Source: Typhlomys cinereus
Taxonomy: Eukaryota; Chordata; Mammalia; Rodentia; Platacanthomyidae
DNA: 64,000 nucleotides
Reading direction: 5' to 3'
Assembly: GCA_023101885.1 (NCBI GenBank)
Contig: JALPQD010000142.1
Coordinates: 1,154,125 to 1,218,124, forward strand
The position numbers and the translations under genes were made by a program. Below, piece by piece: positions 46,858 to 57,353 of the stretch (within the stretch, counting starts at the first letter, position 1; every line of letters begins with the position of its first letter). The notes below the pieces were generated by a model. It ran no database searches and had not been told where the DNA came from. It saw only the letters and a program-made list of their open reading frames with translations.

Positions 46858-47891
46858 TTTCCACTCATACAGACTTAATAGGTACCTTGGTCCCCTCCCT
46901 CCTACCACCCATCCCTCCCTGGATCCCCTTGTTCCCTCCCCTCTTTTCCTCTTCCTTTCCCCCTTCCCTCCCTTTATCCCAGTGCACCCCCATCCCTGGG
47001 GCATCCTTTACTGTGCATGCCAAACTTCCTCTGGGTCCTTCTCTTGGATGAGGTGTAAGGATTCAGTATCATTGCCTAGAGCTGTTTCTTGCGTTCCCCC
47101 TTAGTATGGGAACACTATTGTGGCTGTTAATCCCTTGCCTCTAAGGATCCTAATGCCTGTGATCCATGTTAGACTTTGGGGGTTCGATGATATGTCGGTC
47201 ATTGCGCAGGTCATGCAAAGTCCTATTATGATTACTTCGGCCTTAACTTGTGTGGAGTATCTTGCATATCGTTGCTCCTCCCCATCTTTAGGCTCTTACA
47301 ATCTTACTGCCCCCTCTTCCACAAATTTCCCTGAGCTTTAGGATGGGGAGAGATTAAGCTGGCCTGGTTCCAAGTGATTATTGTAGGGTCTCTGATGTTC
47401 TGAATTATGGTTTGCTGTTTTTTTTTTTTCTCCAGTTTTGCTGTTTCTGCACCGCCCTTGGCTCCATCCTGATGGGTATTGGATGTCACCTCCTAGCCTG
47501 AGATAAAAGGCTGTTAAAATAGAGTCTTACTTTAATAGTAGATTCAAAGGTAGAAGGAATGAGTAGGAGACTGTGGTGAGGGGGAGGGGTCAGTCTCCCA
47601 TTTGCAAGATGGTTACCTTCTATCTGCCAGACTGTATGCTCTCCCTGACTGGTGAGATCAAATCTCCTCAGTTGCAAGTGACCAGGAAGGAAAATCTGTG
47701 AGTTTAACCAGATGTCTCACTACTAACTTGCAGTACTTGATGGTGACCTATTTTCTCTGCTGTGGCATGATCCCCTCTCTCCTTGTTTCTGGTGGGGCCC
47801 GCCTTCCCTTTCCCTCCTGGTTACAATTTTTGCAATTACTGTAGGAATTACAGAGATTTATCTTTGAGTGTGTCACTAAGTGGGTTTGGTA
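46813..47891 (-). other. 3'UTR of the old L1
   Basis: Reverse complement of the L1 3'UTR: the CCCTCC-rich strand of the G-rich tract at 46,890-46,985, then GCTCTTACAATCTTACTGCC and the region up to the ORF2 stop. The tail is a TTTA microsatellite instead of plain poly(T), so it has drifted since insertion. Confidence 0.85.
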
Positions 47892-49889
47892 CTAGGATCC
47901 ACCTATTAGGGAGTACATACATTGCTTAATTTTCTGTGTCTGGGATACTTCACTCAATATAATTGTTTCTAATTCCATCCATTTCCCAGAAAATTACATT
48001 AATTCATCATTTTTGATGGCTGAGTAGTACTCTATTGTATAGATGTACCACATTTTCCTTATCCTTTTGTCAACTGTTGGGCATTTGGGTTGATTCCATG
48101 ACTTTGCTATTGTAAACAGTGCTGTTATGAACATGGTTGTGCTTGTGCCACTGAGGTGAATTTTTGCTGTATAGGGGATTATTCCCAACAGTGGAATAGC
48201 AGGGTCATATGGCATTTCAATCTTTAACTTTTTTAAGAATCACCAGACTGCTCGCCAGAGTGGTTGTATGAGCCTGCATTCCCACCAGCAATGTAGGAGA
48301 GTTCCTTATCTCCATATCTTCTCCAGCATTTGTTGTTGTTTGTATTGTGGGTTTTTGCCATATTGACTGGGGTGAGATGCTATCTCAGGGAGGTTTTGAT
48401 TTGCATTTCCCTGATGGCTAAGGATGAGGAACATTTTTTAAGATATTTGTTAGACATTTCAATTTCATCCCTGGTAAAGTTTCTTTTAAGTTCCAAGTTC
48501 CATTTTTTAATTGGCCCATTTGTTTCCTTGCTGTTTAGTTTTCTAAGTTCTTTGTGACCTCTGGACAATAGAGCTCTATCAGATATGTGGTTAGTGAAGA
48601 TTTTCTCCCATTCTGTGGGTTGCCTTTGTGCATGAATTACAATTTCTTTATCTGAACAAAAGCTCTTTAATTTCTTAAGTTCCCATCTGTCGAGCCTTGG
48701 TTGTAGTGACTGTGCTATTGGATTTCCATTTCGGAATTGTTGGCCTAGTCCAATCAGTTCAAGGGAGTTACCTTCCCTTTCAACTAAGGTTTTATAGTCT
48801 CTGGCCCTATATTTGGGTCCTTGATCCTTTTGGAATTAAGTCTTGTACATGGTGAAAAGTACGGGTCCAGTTTTAATCTTCTGCATGTGGACATCCCGTT
48901 TTGCCAGCACCATTTGTTGAAGATGCTGTTCTTTTTCCATTAGATTTTTTGGCCCCTTTGTCAAAGATCAAATGGCTGTAATTGTGTGGGTTTATATCTG
49001 TGTCTTCAACCCTTATCCATTGATCTGTGTGTCTATTTTGGAGCCAGTACCAGGTATAATAGATTAAGGTTTGGTATGGTGATACTTCCAGCAGTGTTTT
49101 TGTTACTCAGGATTGTTTTTGCTATCCTGGAACTTTTGTGTTTCCATATGAATTTTGAGATTGTTTGGTCTATTTCTTTAAAGAATTGCTTTGGGATTTG
49201 ATTGGTATAGCATTGAATCTGTATATTGCCTTTGGTAGGATGGTCATTTTTATGATATTGATTCTGCCAATCCAGGAACATGGGAGGTCTTTCCATCTTC
49301 TCTAATTTCTTTCTTTAGGGTTTTAAAGTTTTCATTGTAAAGGTCTCTTACTTCCTTGGTTAGGTTTATACCAAGATATTTCATTTTTTAGAGGCTATAG
49401 CAAAAGGGATTGTTTCTCTTCTTTCATCCTGGGCATATATGAAGGCCACTGATTTTTGTACATTTATTTTGTATCCTGCCACCCTGCTGAACTTCTATAT
49501 TAGTTCCAGCAGTTTCCTGGTGGAGTTTTTGGGATCAATCAGGTATCTGATCATGTCATCTCCAAATAGAGATAACTTGATTTCTTCCTTGCCAATTTGA
49601 ATCCCTTTTATCTCCTTTTCTTGTCTTATGGCTTCAGCTAAGACTTCAAGTACAATATTGAATAGAACTAGTGAGAGTGGACATCCTTGTCTAGTTTCTG
49701 ATAGAAGCAGGAATGTTTCAAGTGTTTCCCCATTGAGTATAATCCTTGCTGTAGGCTTGTTGTATATCACTTTTATTATATTGATAAAGATTCCTTCCAT
49801 TCCAGGTGTCTCTAGTGTTTTAATCATAAAAGGTTTTTGGATCTCATCAAAAGTTTTTTCTGCATCCATCAAGAGTATCATGTGGTCTT
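47892..49889 (-). pseudogene. Old L1 ORF2, C-terminal part (reverse transcriptase onward)
   Basis: ORF2p supplies endonuclease and reverse transcriptase for target-primed reverse transcription. This piece holds the part from inside the reverse-transcriptase domain to the C terminus. Fragments on the minus strand include [19 protein letters not shown] near 49,870 and [11 protein letters not shown] near 48,210, with the stop TAG at 47,892-47,894. The catalytic F/Y-A-D-D box reads FGDD (complement of 49,555-49,566), an A-to-G residue change. The open frames are broken into short pieces by frameshifts and stops. It continues at 57,354 on the far side of the younger L1. Confidence 0.9.
49871..49889 (+). 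repeat. Left TSD of the younger L1 (19 bp)
   Basis: AAGAGTATCATGTGGTCTT, identical to 57,335-57,353. Joining the two flanks restores a continuous old L1 ORF2 reading. Confidence 0.95.
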
Positions 49890-50298
49890 CTCCCTTTCAC
49901 CCCACCCTGCTCTGCTGGTAGGGACCCGCGCGCTGTCCAGCCGGGCCTCACCCCGCGACTCTAGGTAAGCCCCAGCGGCGCCCGCCCACCAGAACCCTAG
50001 GTCAGCCCAAAGGGACCCAGCTCCGACTCCGGCCATCCAGCCCCAGCCGCGCGCAGAGCCGAGGGACGAGGAGGACCTCCCCCTGCGCCCGGGCCCGCCC
50101 CAGCGTCCTCGGGTTAAATAGCTCCACGCCCACGCCCCCATCCTCCCATTCCCCACCCACTCCGCTGGTCAGGGCACGCCCAGGGTCCAGCCGGGCCTCA
50201 CTGTGACCTAGGTAAGCTCTGTCCCTGCCCACCCCCAGAACCCCAGGCCAAATAATTCAGTTTAGTGAAATTGAAAGATCTTAAGAGTTAAAACGACA
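49890..50298 (+). promoter_or_regulatory. 5'UTR/internal promoter of the younger L1, about 1.3 GC-rich monomers
   Basis: GC- and CpG-rich, unlike the surrounding DNA. A unit beginning CTGCTGGTAGGGACCCGCGC (about 49,912) recurs as CCGCTGGTCAGGGCACGCCC (about 50,162), sharing GTCCAGCCGGGCCTCAC, TAGGTAAGC and CCAGAACCC. The period is about 250 bp and the second copy is partial. Tandem monomeric 5'UTRs acting as RNA polymerase II promoters are known in murine L1. These monomers show no similarity by eye to those of the old L1 at 60,600-61,348. Confidence 0.8.
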
Positions 50299-51363
50299 AT
50301 GCCAAAGTCAAAGTGCAAATCCATGAGAAGCAACACTCAAGTAAACAAATTTCCCACTGAAGAAATTAATCCCATAATGTTAGACTCCAACCAGAACAAA
50401 CTCGCAGAAAAAGGCCAAGAAAGCCTCACCCAGGATAATGACTTTCAAAATATAATCATTACCATGTTCAATACTATGAAAGAGAAAATCAGGGAGAAAT
50501 TACATAATCAAATCAATCGCTTTGAAGAGGAACACAACAGACATTTGGAGTAGTTGAGAAAAACAGTGCAAGAAACAAAAAGTGGCATGGAGCAGTTAAA
50601 ACAGACTCAAGCAGAGTTTAAAACTGAGCTACAAGACAAGTTATCTTCAACCCAGAACGCCACAGAGAGTCTTATCAACAGAACTAATGAAGCAGAAAAC
50701 AGAATTTCAGACCTTGAAGATAAAGTGGGAGTACTAACCAGCTCAATGGAAGAGGTTGTTAAAGTCAAAAAGATACTTGAGAGAAATATCCAAGAGATAT
50801 GGGACACCCTGAAGAAGCCTAACATGCGTATTCATGGAATACCAGAGCAAGAATCTCAAAATACCACCCCTGAGGAAATTTTTCAAACGATCATCAAGGA
50901 AAACTTTCCTCATCTAAAAAAAGAGAGGCCCATCCATATACAAGAGGCATTCCGCACCCCAAACAGATACGACCAAAATAGAAGCACGCCACGGCAAATA
51001 ATAGTTAAAACACTCCACATTCAAGATAAAGAACTGGTGCTGAGAGCTTCAAGGGAGAAAAAACAAGTCACTTTTAAAGGTAAACCTATTAAAATAACTA
51101 ATGACTTCTCAGTCGAAACAGTAAAACAAAGAAGAGCTTGGAGACACATACTTCAAGTATTGAATGAGCAAAAATGTCAACCCAGGCTCATTTACCCTGC
51201 AAAACTATCTGTCATGATCGAGGGAGAAAGAATATCTTTCCAGCACAAAGACAACTTGAAGGGATACATGTCCACCAAACCAGGCCTTCAAAAAATGCTA
51301 GAAATGATACTCAAGCGTGAAGAAAAAAACAGGCATATCCAGGAGAACAGAAGGCAAATATAA
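50299..51363 (+). pseudogene. Younger L1 ORF1 (RNA-binding protein), one nonsense codon
   Basis: ORF1p is a trimeric RNA chaperone that coats L1 RNA in the cytoplasmic ribonucleoprotein. The frame spans 354 codons from ATG (start MPKSKCKSM) to TAA at 51,361. A single in-frame TAG at 50,551-50,553 (codon 85) breaks it. The old L1 has a Glu-type codon there (RHLEEIRKT). After the stop come a heptad-rich coiled coil (roughly codons 85-165, with runs such as NRTNEAENRISDLEDKV), an RRM-like part starting near IHGIPEQE, and a C-terminal part with RRAWRHILQVLNEQKCQPR. The length matches rodent L1 ORF1. There is no other disruption, so loss of function rests on one base. Confidence 0.93.
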
Positions 51364-51413
51364 CACCATTAAAAGTGAAGCAATATACGTATAAAAACTA
51401 ATAAACATAATAA
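51364..51413 (+). other. L1 inter-ORF spacer
   Basis: 50 nt, A-rich, between the ORF1 stop and ORF2 start. ORF2 is normally translated by an unconventional low-efficiency reinitiation across such a spacer. Confidence 0.8.
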
Positions 51414-54400
51414 ATGTCTGGAATTAAAAATAGTTTCTGCATTATAACACTAAATGTTAATGGACTTAATTCACCAATCAAGAGACACAGATTACAAACT
51501 TGGATTAAAAATCACAATCCATCAATTTGCTGCCTGCAGGAAACCCATCTCACCACAAAAGATAGGCACGCTCTAAAAATAAAAGGCTGGTCAACAGTTC
51601 TACAAGCTAATGGAAGCAGAAAACAGGCAGGAGTAGCCATTATGCTAGCAGACAAAGTGGATTTCAAACCAAAGAAAATTATAAGAGACAAGGATGGATA
51701 CTACATTTTAGTCACAGGTACAATTCACCAGGAAGACTTCACAATACTGAACATATATGCACCCAATGCGGGCCCCTCCACATTCATTAAGAAAACCCTA
51801 CAGCGTCTAAAGCAAGAAATCAACCCCCAAACGATAATTCTTGGGGACTTCAACACCGCCCTCTCAACATGGGATAGATCAACAGGTCAAAAGCTTAACA
51901 GAGACACTTTGGAACTTAATCAAACCCTGAAAGAAATGGACCTTACAGATCTCTATCGAACTTTTCATCCACGCACCAAAGAATACACATTTTTCTCAGC
52001 AGCACACGGAACTTTCTCCAAAGTAGATCACATGTTGGGCCACAAAACGAATCTACACATATACAAGAAAGTTGAAATTCTAACCTGTGCCCTATCAGAC
52101 CACCACGGCCTAAAGCTGGACATCCACAACACATCAAACAAGAGAAAATACACTAACTCCTGGAAACTTAACAATATGATGCTGAATGAGAACTGGATTC
52201 AGGAAGAAATTAAAAAGGAAATTCAAGATTTCCTGAAAGTGAATGATAACGAAAATACAACTTACCAAAATCTCTGGGACACAATGAAAGCTGTTCTAAG
52301 AGGTAAGTTCATAGCTCTTAATGCCTACATCAAAAAAATGGAAACATCAGAAATAAACAACTTAACAATGCAGCTTAAAGCTTTAGAGAAACTAGAGCAA
52401 TCTGATCCCAAAAGTAGTAGAAGAGAGGAGATTAGCAAAATAAGGGAGAAATATCTGAAATCGAGATTAAGAAAATGATAGAAAAAATCAATCGTCAAAA
52501 AGCTGGTTCTTTGAAAAAATCAATAAGATTGATACACCCTTAGCTAAATTAACCAAAAGCAGGAGAGAGAAAACCCAAATTAACAAAATCAAAAATGAAC
52601 ATGGAGTTATCACTACTGATACCCAAGAAATTCAGAGAATTATAAGGTCATATTTCAAAAACTTATACTCTGTGAAGTTTGACAACACAAAAGAGATGGA
52701 TCAATTTCTAAGTAAACACAACTTACCTAAATTGAATCAGGAAGTTGTGAATTATTTAAATAGTCCTATAACATATAAGGAAATTGAGGAAGTAATCTTG
52801 AATCTTCCCACCAAAAAATGTCCTGGACCAGATGGATTCAGCACAGAGTTCTACCAGACATTTAAGGAGTTAATAATACCAATACTCCTTAAACTGTTCC
52901 ATCAAATAGCAAAGGAGGGAACACTACCAAATTCCTTCTAGGAAGCTAATATCGTTTTAATCCCAAAACCTAATAAAGACTCACTTAAAAAAGAAAACTA
53001 TAGGCCGATCTCTCTGATGAACACAGATGCAAAGATTCTCAACAAAGTTTTAGCAAATCAGATTCAAAAACATATTAAAAAGATTATTCATGGGGACCAA
53101 GTATGCTTCATCCCCGGCACACAAGGTTGGTTCAACATACGCAAATCAATAAATGTAATTCATCATGTAAACCAGTCCAAAGTCCAAGACCACATGATGC
53201 TCGCGATAGATGCAGAAAAAGCTTTTGACAAGATCCAACAGCCTTTTATGATCAAAACGCTAGAGACAGTAGGAATGGAAGGAACCTTTATCAATATAAT
53301 AAAAGCTATATACAACAAGCCCACAGCAAGGATTATGCTCAATGGGGAACAATTGGAAGCATTCCCACTTCGATCAGGAACTAGATAAGGCTGTCCACTC
53401 TCACCACTTCTATTCAATATTGTACTTGAAGTCTTAGCTGAAGCCATAAGACAAGAAAGGGACATAAGAGGGATTCAAATTGGCAAAGAAGTAGTCAAGC
53501 TATCCCTATTTGCAGATGACATGATCTTATACCTGAGTGATCCCAAAAACTCCACCAGGAAGCTCCTGGAACTAATTGAGAAGTTCAGCAGGGTGGCAGG
53601 ATACAAAATAAATGTGCAAAAATCAGAGGCCTTCTTATTTGCCCAGAATGAAAGAATTGAAAAAGCCTTGAGAGAAACCATCCCATTCACTATAGCCCCT
53701 AAAAAAATGAAATACCTTGGTATAAACCTAACCAAGGAGGTTAAAGACCTTTACAATGAAAACTTCAAAACCCTAAAGAAAGAAATTGCAGAAGACACCA
53801 GAAGGTGGAAAGACCTCCCATGTTCCTGGATTGGCAGAATCAACATCGTAAAAATGACCATCCTACCAAAGGCAATATACAAATTCAATGCTATACCAAT
53901 TTAAAATCCCAAAGCAATTCTTTAAAGAAGTGGACGAAACAATCTCAAAATTCATATGGAGGTACAAAAGACCCAGGATAGCAAAGACAATCCTGAGTAA
54001 CCAAAACACTGCTGGAGGTATTGCCATACTGAACCTTAGTCTATATTACAAATCCATAGTTATAAAAACAGCCTGGTATTGGCTCCAAAACAGACATACA
54101 GATCAATGGATAAGGGTTGAAGACCCAGATATAAGCCCACAAAATTATAGCCATTTGGTCTTTAACAAAGGGGCCCAAAGAATCCAATGGAAAAAGAACA
54201 GCATCTTCAACAAATGGTGCTGGTAAAACTGGATCTCCACATGCAGAAGATTAAAGCTGGACCCATACTTGTCACCATGTACAAGACTTAATTCCAAATG
54301 GATCAAGGACCTTGATATAAGGCCAGAGACTATAAAAACCATAGTTGAAAGGATAGGGAACTCCCTCGAGCTGATTGGGCTAGGCCAACAGTTCCTAAAC

Positions 54401-54619
54401 AGACATCCAATGGCACAGTCACTGTTACCAACTCTCAACAGTTGGGATCTTGTGAAATTAAAGAGCTTCTGTTCAGATAAAGAGATTGTAACACGAGCTC
54501 AAAGGCAACCCACAGAATGGGAGAAAATCTTCACTAACCACATATCTGATAGAGCTCTACTGTCCAGAGTGCACAAAGAACTTAGAAAAGTAAACACCAA
54601 GGAAACTAATGGCCCAATT

Positions 54620-54635
54620 AAAAAATGGGCCCTGG
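54620..54635 (+). repeat. Left TSD of the SINE in L1 ORF2
   Basis: AAAAAATGGGCCCTGG, repeated at 54,943-54,958. Confidence 0.9.
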
Positions 54636-54910
54636 GGCTGGAGAGGTGGCTCAGGGGTTAAGCCTCCGCCTTGCAGGCGGAAGGTCCCGAGTTCGGATCC
54701 CAGATCCCACGTATAGACGCCAGACGGAAGCGGGGACGGCCTGCACTTCTGGTCCTGGTAGGGCGGAGCCTGTGAATCCCTGGGCAGAAGGAGGTGGAGG
54801 CGTCCATGGTGGTTCGCGAATTCTCGTCCGTGGTTCTACACCACATACACACACACACAGACACGCGCGCGCACATACACAGTTGAATAAATAATAATAA
54901 TAAAAAAAAA

Positions 54911-54942
<32 letters not shown>
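54636..54942 (+). mobile_element. Young B2-superfamily-like SINE inside L1 ORF2
   Basis: Head GGCTGGAGAGGTGGCTCAGG with A box TGGCTCAGGGG, B box GAGTTCGGATCC, CACGTATAGACGCC, GGTCCTGGTAGGGCGGAGCC, a CA/CG tail, GTTGAATAAATAATAATA and a long poly(A). The long A-tail and the well-preserved boxes suggest a recent insertion. It lacks the GAGTAAACAAGGA block, like the 14,968 copy. Confidence 0.95.
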
Positions 54943-54951
<9 letters not shown>

Positions 54952-55560
54952 GCCCTGGAACTTAAAAGAAACTTTACTAGGGATGAAATTAAAATGTCTC
55001 ACAAATATCTGAAAAAATGCTCCACTTCCTTAGCCATCAGGGAAATGCAAATCAAAACTTCCCTGAGATATCATCTCACCCCGGTCAGGATGGCAAAAAT
55101 CCACAACACAAACAACAACAAATGCTGGAGAGGATGTGGAGAGAGAGGAACTCTCCTACATTGCTGGTGGGAATGCGAGCTCATACAGTCACTCTGGCGA
55201 GCCGTCTGGAGATTCTTAAAGAAATTAAAGATTGAAATGCCATATGACCCTGCGATTCCACTTTTGGGTATTACCCCCCATACAGCAGAGTTTCACCTCG
55301 ATAGCACAAGCACGACCATGTTCATAGCAGCACTGTTTACAATAGCGAAGACATGGAATCAACCCAAATGTCCAACAGTTGACGAGTGGATAAGGAAAAG
55401 GTGGTACATCTATAGAATGGAGTACTACTCAGCCATCAAAAATGTTGAATTCCTGGAATTTGCTGGGAAGTGGATGTCATTAGAAAGAATTATATTAAGT
55501 GAAGTATCCCAGACCCAGAAAATTAAGCACCGTATGTACTCCCTAATAGGTGGCTCCTAA

Positions 55561-56638
55561 TACCAAATCCACTCAGCCCATCTTGAGACACTCATAGGTA
55601 AGTCTATGTATTACCTACAGTAATTGCAAGGATTATGAACAGGAGGGATGGGGTTGGAGGGCCACACCAGAAACAAGGAGAGAAGTGATCATGTTACAGT
55701 AGAGAAAATAGGCCTCCATCAAGGACTGCAAGAAAGTAATGTGACACCTAGTTAAGTTCACAATTCGTTCCTGATCATTTACAACTAAGGGGGTATGAAC
55801 TCACCAGAAGAGGAGGGCATGTAGTCCGGCATATTAAAAAGTAACCATTTTGCAAATGGGTGATTGACCCCTCCCATTGCCTAATGCCATATGACCTTGC
55901 GATTCCAATTTTGGGTATAAGTATTACATCTACCCTTGAATGTGCTCTTATAATAAGACTCCAGTTTAACAGCTTTCTGTCTCTGGCCAGGGGGTGACAT
56001 ACAGTGCCCATCACGATGGAGTGAAGGGCATTACAGGCGCAACAAAACTGCAAAAGAAAATCAAGGAACCACAATCCAGAACTTCAGAGACTCTATATCA
56101 CCCACCTAGAACTAGGCCAGACTAATGTCTCCCCATCCTGAAGCTCAGTGACATTTGCGGAAGAGGGGGCGGTAAGAGTGTAAGAGCAAAAGGATGGGAG
56201 GAGCAATGATTTGCAAGATACTCCACACAAGTTAGGGCCGAATCAATCATAATTGGACATCGTATGCCCGGCGCAATGTCCAACACACTTTTGCCCTCAC
56301 AAAGTCTAGCATCTGCTAAAGGCACCAAGATCCTTGGAGGCAAGGGATTGACAGCCACAGTAGTGTTCCTATGCTTAAGGGGAACACAGGAAGGGGTTCA
56401 GGGAAATGCCACTGGGTCCTTGTACGTCATCAGAGAGGAGGGCCCAGAGGAGAGTTAGGTATGCACAAGAAAGGACTCTGGGAATCGGGGCGGGAGGCAC
56501 GGGAGGATGGGGTGGGAGGGGTGAAGGGAGGGGGAGCAGGGGGTTCAGGGGGAGGAGGAGGGAGGGAGGGAACTGGTGTACCTATTAAGTTTGTATGAGC
56601 TGAAATAATAATAAAAATGTATTATATATAAAAAAAAG
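55561..56638 (+). other. 3'UTR of the younger L1, with G-rich tract
   Basis: Begins after the ORF2 stop. It contains the shared CAGGGGGTGACATACAGTGC near 55,988, a G-rich tract at about 56,486-56,574 with many GGG runs (potential G-quadruplex), and the terminal AAGTTTGTATGAGCTGAAAT. A weak polyadenylation context, AATAAAAATG, lies at 56,610, followed by only a short A-run at 56,630-56,637. Confidence 0.88.
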
Positions 56639-57323
56639 AAAACGAAAGGTTTTGAATTTCATTGGAAGCAAAGGAAAATAACTCTGATAATAATTTATCC
56701 CTACTTTCTAGATATTTCTGACATAATTGGGGCAGTCCAATTCCCATGGAAATTGCCTGTTGTTCATAAATAGAATTTATCTGAGGCTTCACTAATCTAA
56801 GAAATTGCTCTAATGATACAAGATGAAATGAGTCATGCAATTATAGAATCCAACATAGATGTCCATATATGACTTTAAATTATAGCTCAATCTACCTGAA
56901 CTCATACATGAAGTGCATGTGAGAATTTTGTGTCCATATGAATGCAAAAAATTCAGGAAAATATACATTTCTGTGGATATTGGCAACTGTGGATAGGTGT
57001 AAACTAAGAAATGGGAATGAAGGCACACCTTTGGAGAATAATATAGACTAAAGATAATCTCTGTGAATGTCTGAGGAGTTACGTTGATTTTATTCAATGC
57101 TGTAAGATATTACATTTTAATTATGGGCAGGATGATTGATCATGAAAGAAATACTGGGCTGTGTCAATCAGAGGAAATAAGCTGAGCAATTATTTTTTCA
57201 TTGCTATGTTTCAAACTGTGGATGTGACTAGGATCAGTTGCTTCAAACTACTGCCACCTTGACTTTCCTACAGTGATGAACTGCATCATTGAACTGCAAG
57301 CTAGAATAAACATCTTCTCCCTT
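56639..57323 (+). other. 3'-transduced flanking DNA carried by the younger L1
   Basis: Lies between the L1's own 3' terminus and the terminal poly(A), inside the TSDs, and has no L1 similarity. It must therefore have been copied from downstream of the donor L1 by read-through transcription. The last 70 bp (ACAGTGATGAACTGCATCAT, GCTAGAATAAACATC) look like the 3' end of an old rodent repeat that supplied the signal. Confidence 0.87.
57305..57310 (+). promoter_or_regulatory. Polyadenylation signal AATAAA used by the transduced transcript
   Basis: AATAAA lies 13 nt before the start of the terminal poly(A) at 57,324. This is the spacing expected for cleavage and polyadenylation. Confidence 0.85.
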
Positions 57324-57334
57324 AAAAAAAAAAA

Positions 57335-57353
57335 AAGAGTATCATGTGGTCTT
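57335..57353 (+). repeat. Right TSD of the younger L1 (19 bp)
   Basis: AAGAGTATCATGTGGTCTT, identical to 49,871-49,889. The first two A's could belong to the poly(A). Confidence 0.95.

Larger units (their letters stand above)
51414..55560 (+). pseudogene. Younger L1 ORF2 (endonuclease/reverse transcriptase), disrupted
   Basis: Endonuclease domain codons 1-240 are intact: N14, E43, GDFNTA near codon 143 and SDH at codons 228-230 (52,095-52,103). The reverse transcriptase retains FADD at 53,509-53,520. The C-terminal CX3CX7HX4C zinc knuckle is intact at 55,123-55,176. Breaks: 1-bp deletions near 52,445 and 52,493, TAG at 52,939, TAA at 53,386, a 1-bp insertion near 53,901, TAA at 54,224, and a SINE at 54,636-54,942. 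Without the SINE and its TSD the length corresponds to about 1,275 codons, normal for the family. It ends at TAA after IGGS. Confidence 0.95.
49890..57334 (+). mobile_element. Younger full-length L1 with 3' transduction
   Basis: Order: 5'UTR (49,890-50,298), ORF1 (50,299-51,363), 49-nt spacer, ORF2 (51,414-55,560) containing a SINE, 3'UTR (55,561 to about 56,638), transduced flank (about 56,639-57,323) and terminal poly(A). It has a 19-bp TSD. It lies inside, and opposite in orientation to, an old L1, so it is the later insertion. The SINE in its ORF2 is later still. Confidence 0.94.

Noticed and set aside
50002..50232. Antisense frames over the younger L1 5'UTR
   Set aside because: The region is GC-rich with few stops by chance, and it is explained as L1 promoter monomers. 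No evidence of an antisense protein.
56639..57323. Segment read as an independent processed pseudogene insertion
   Set aside because: There is no separate TSD at its left edge. It lies inside the L1's 19-bp TSDs and shares its single terminal poly(A), so transduction explains it better.
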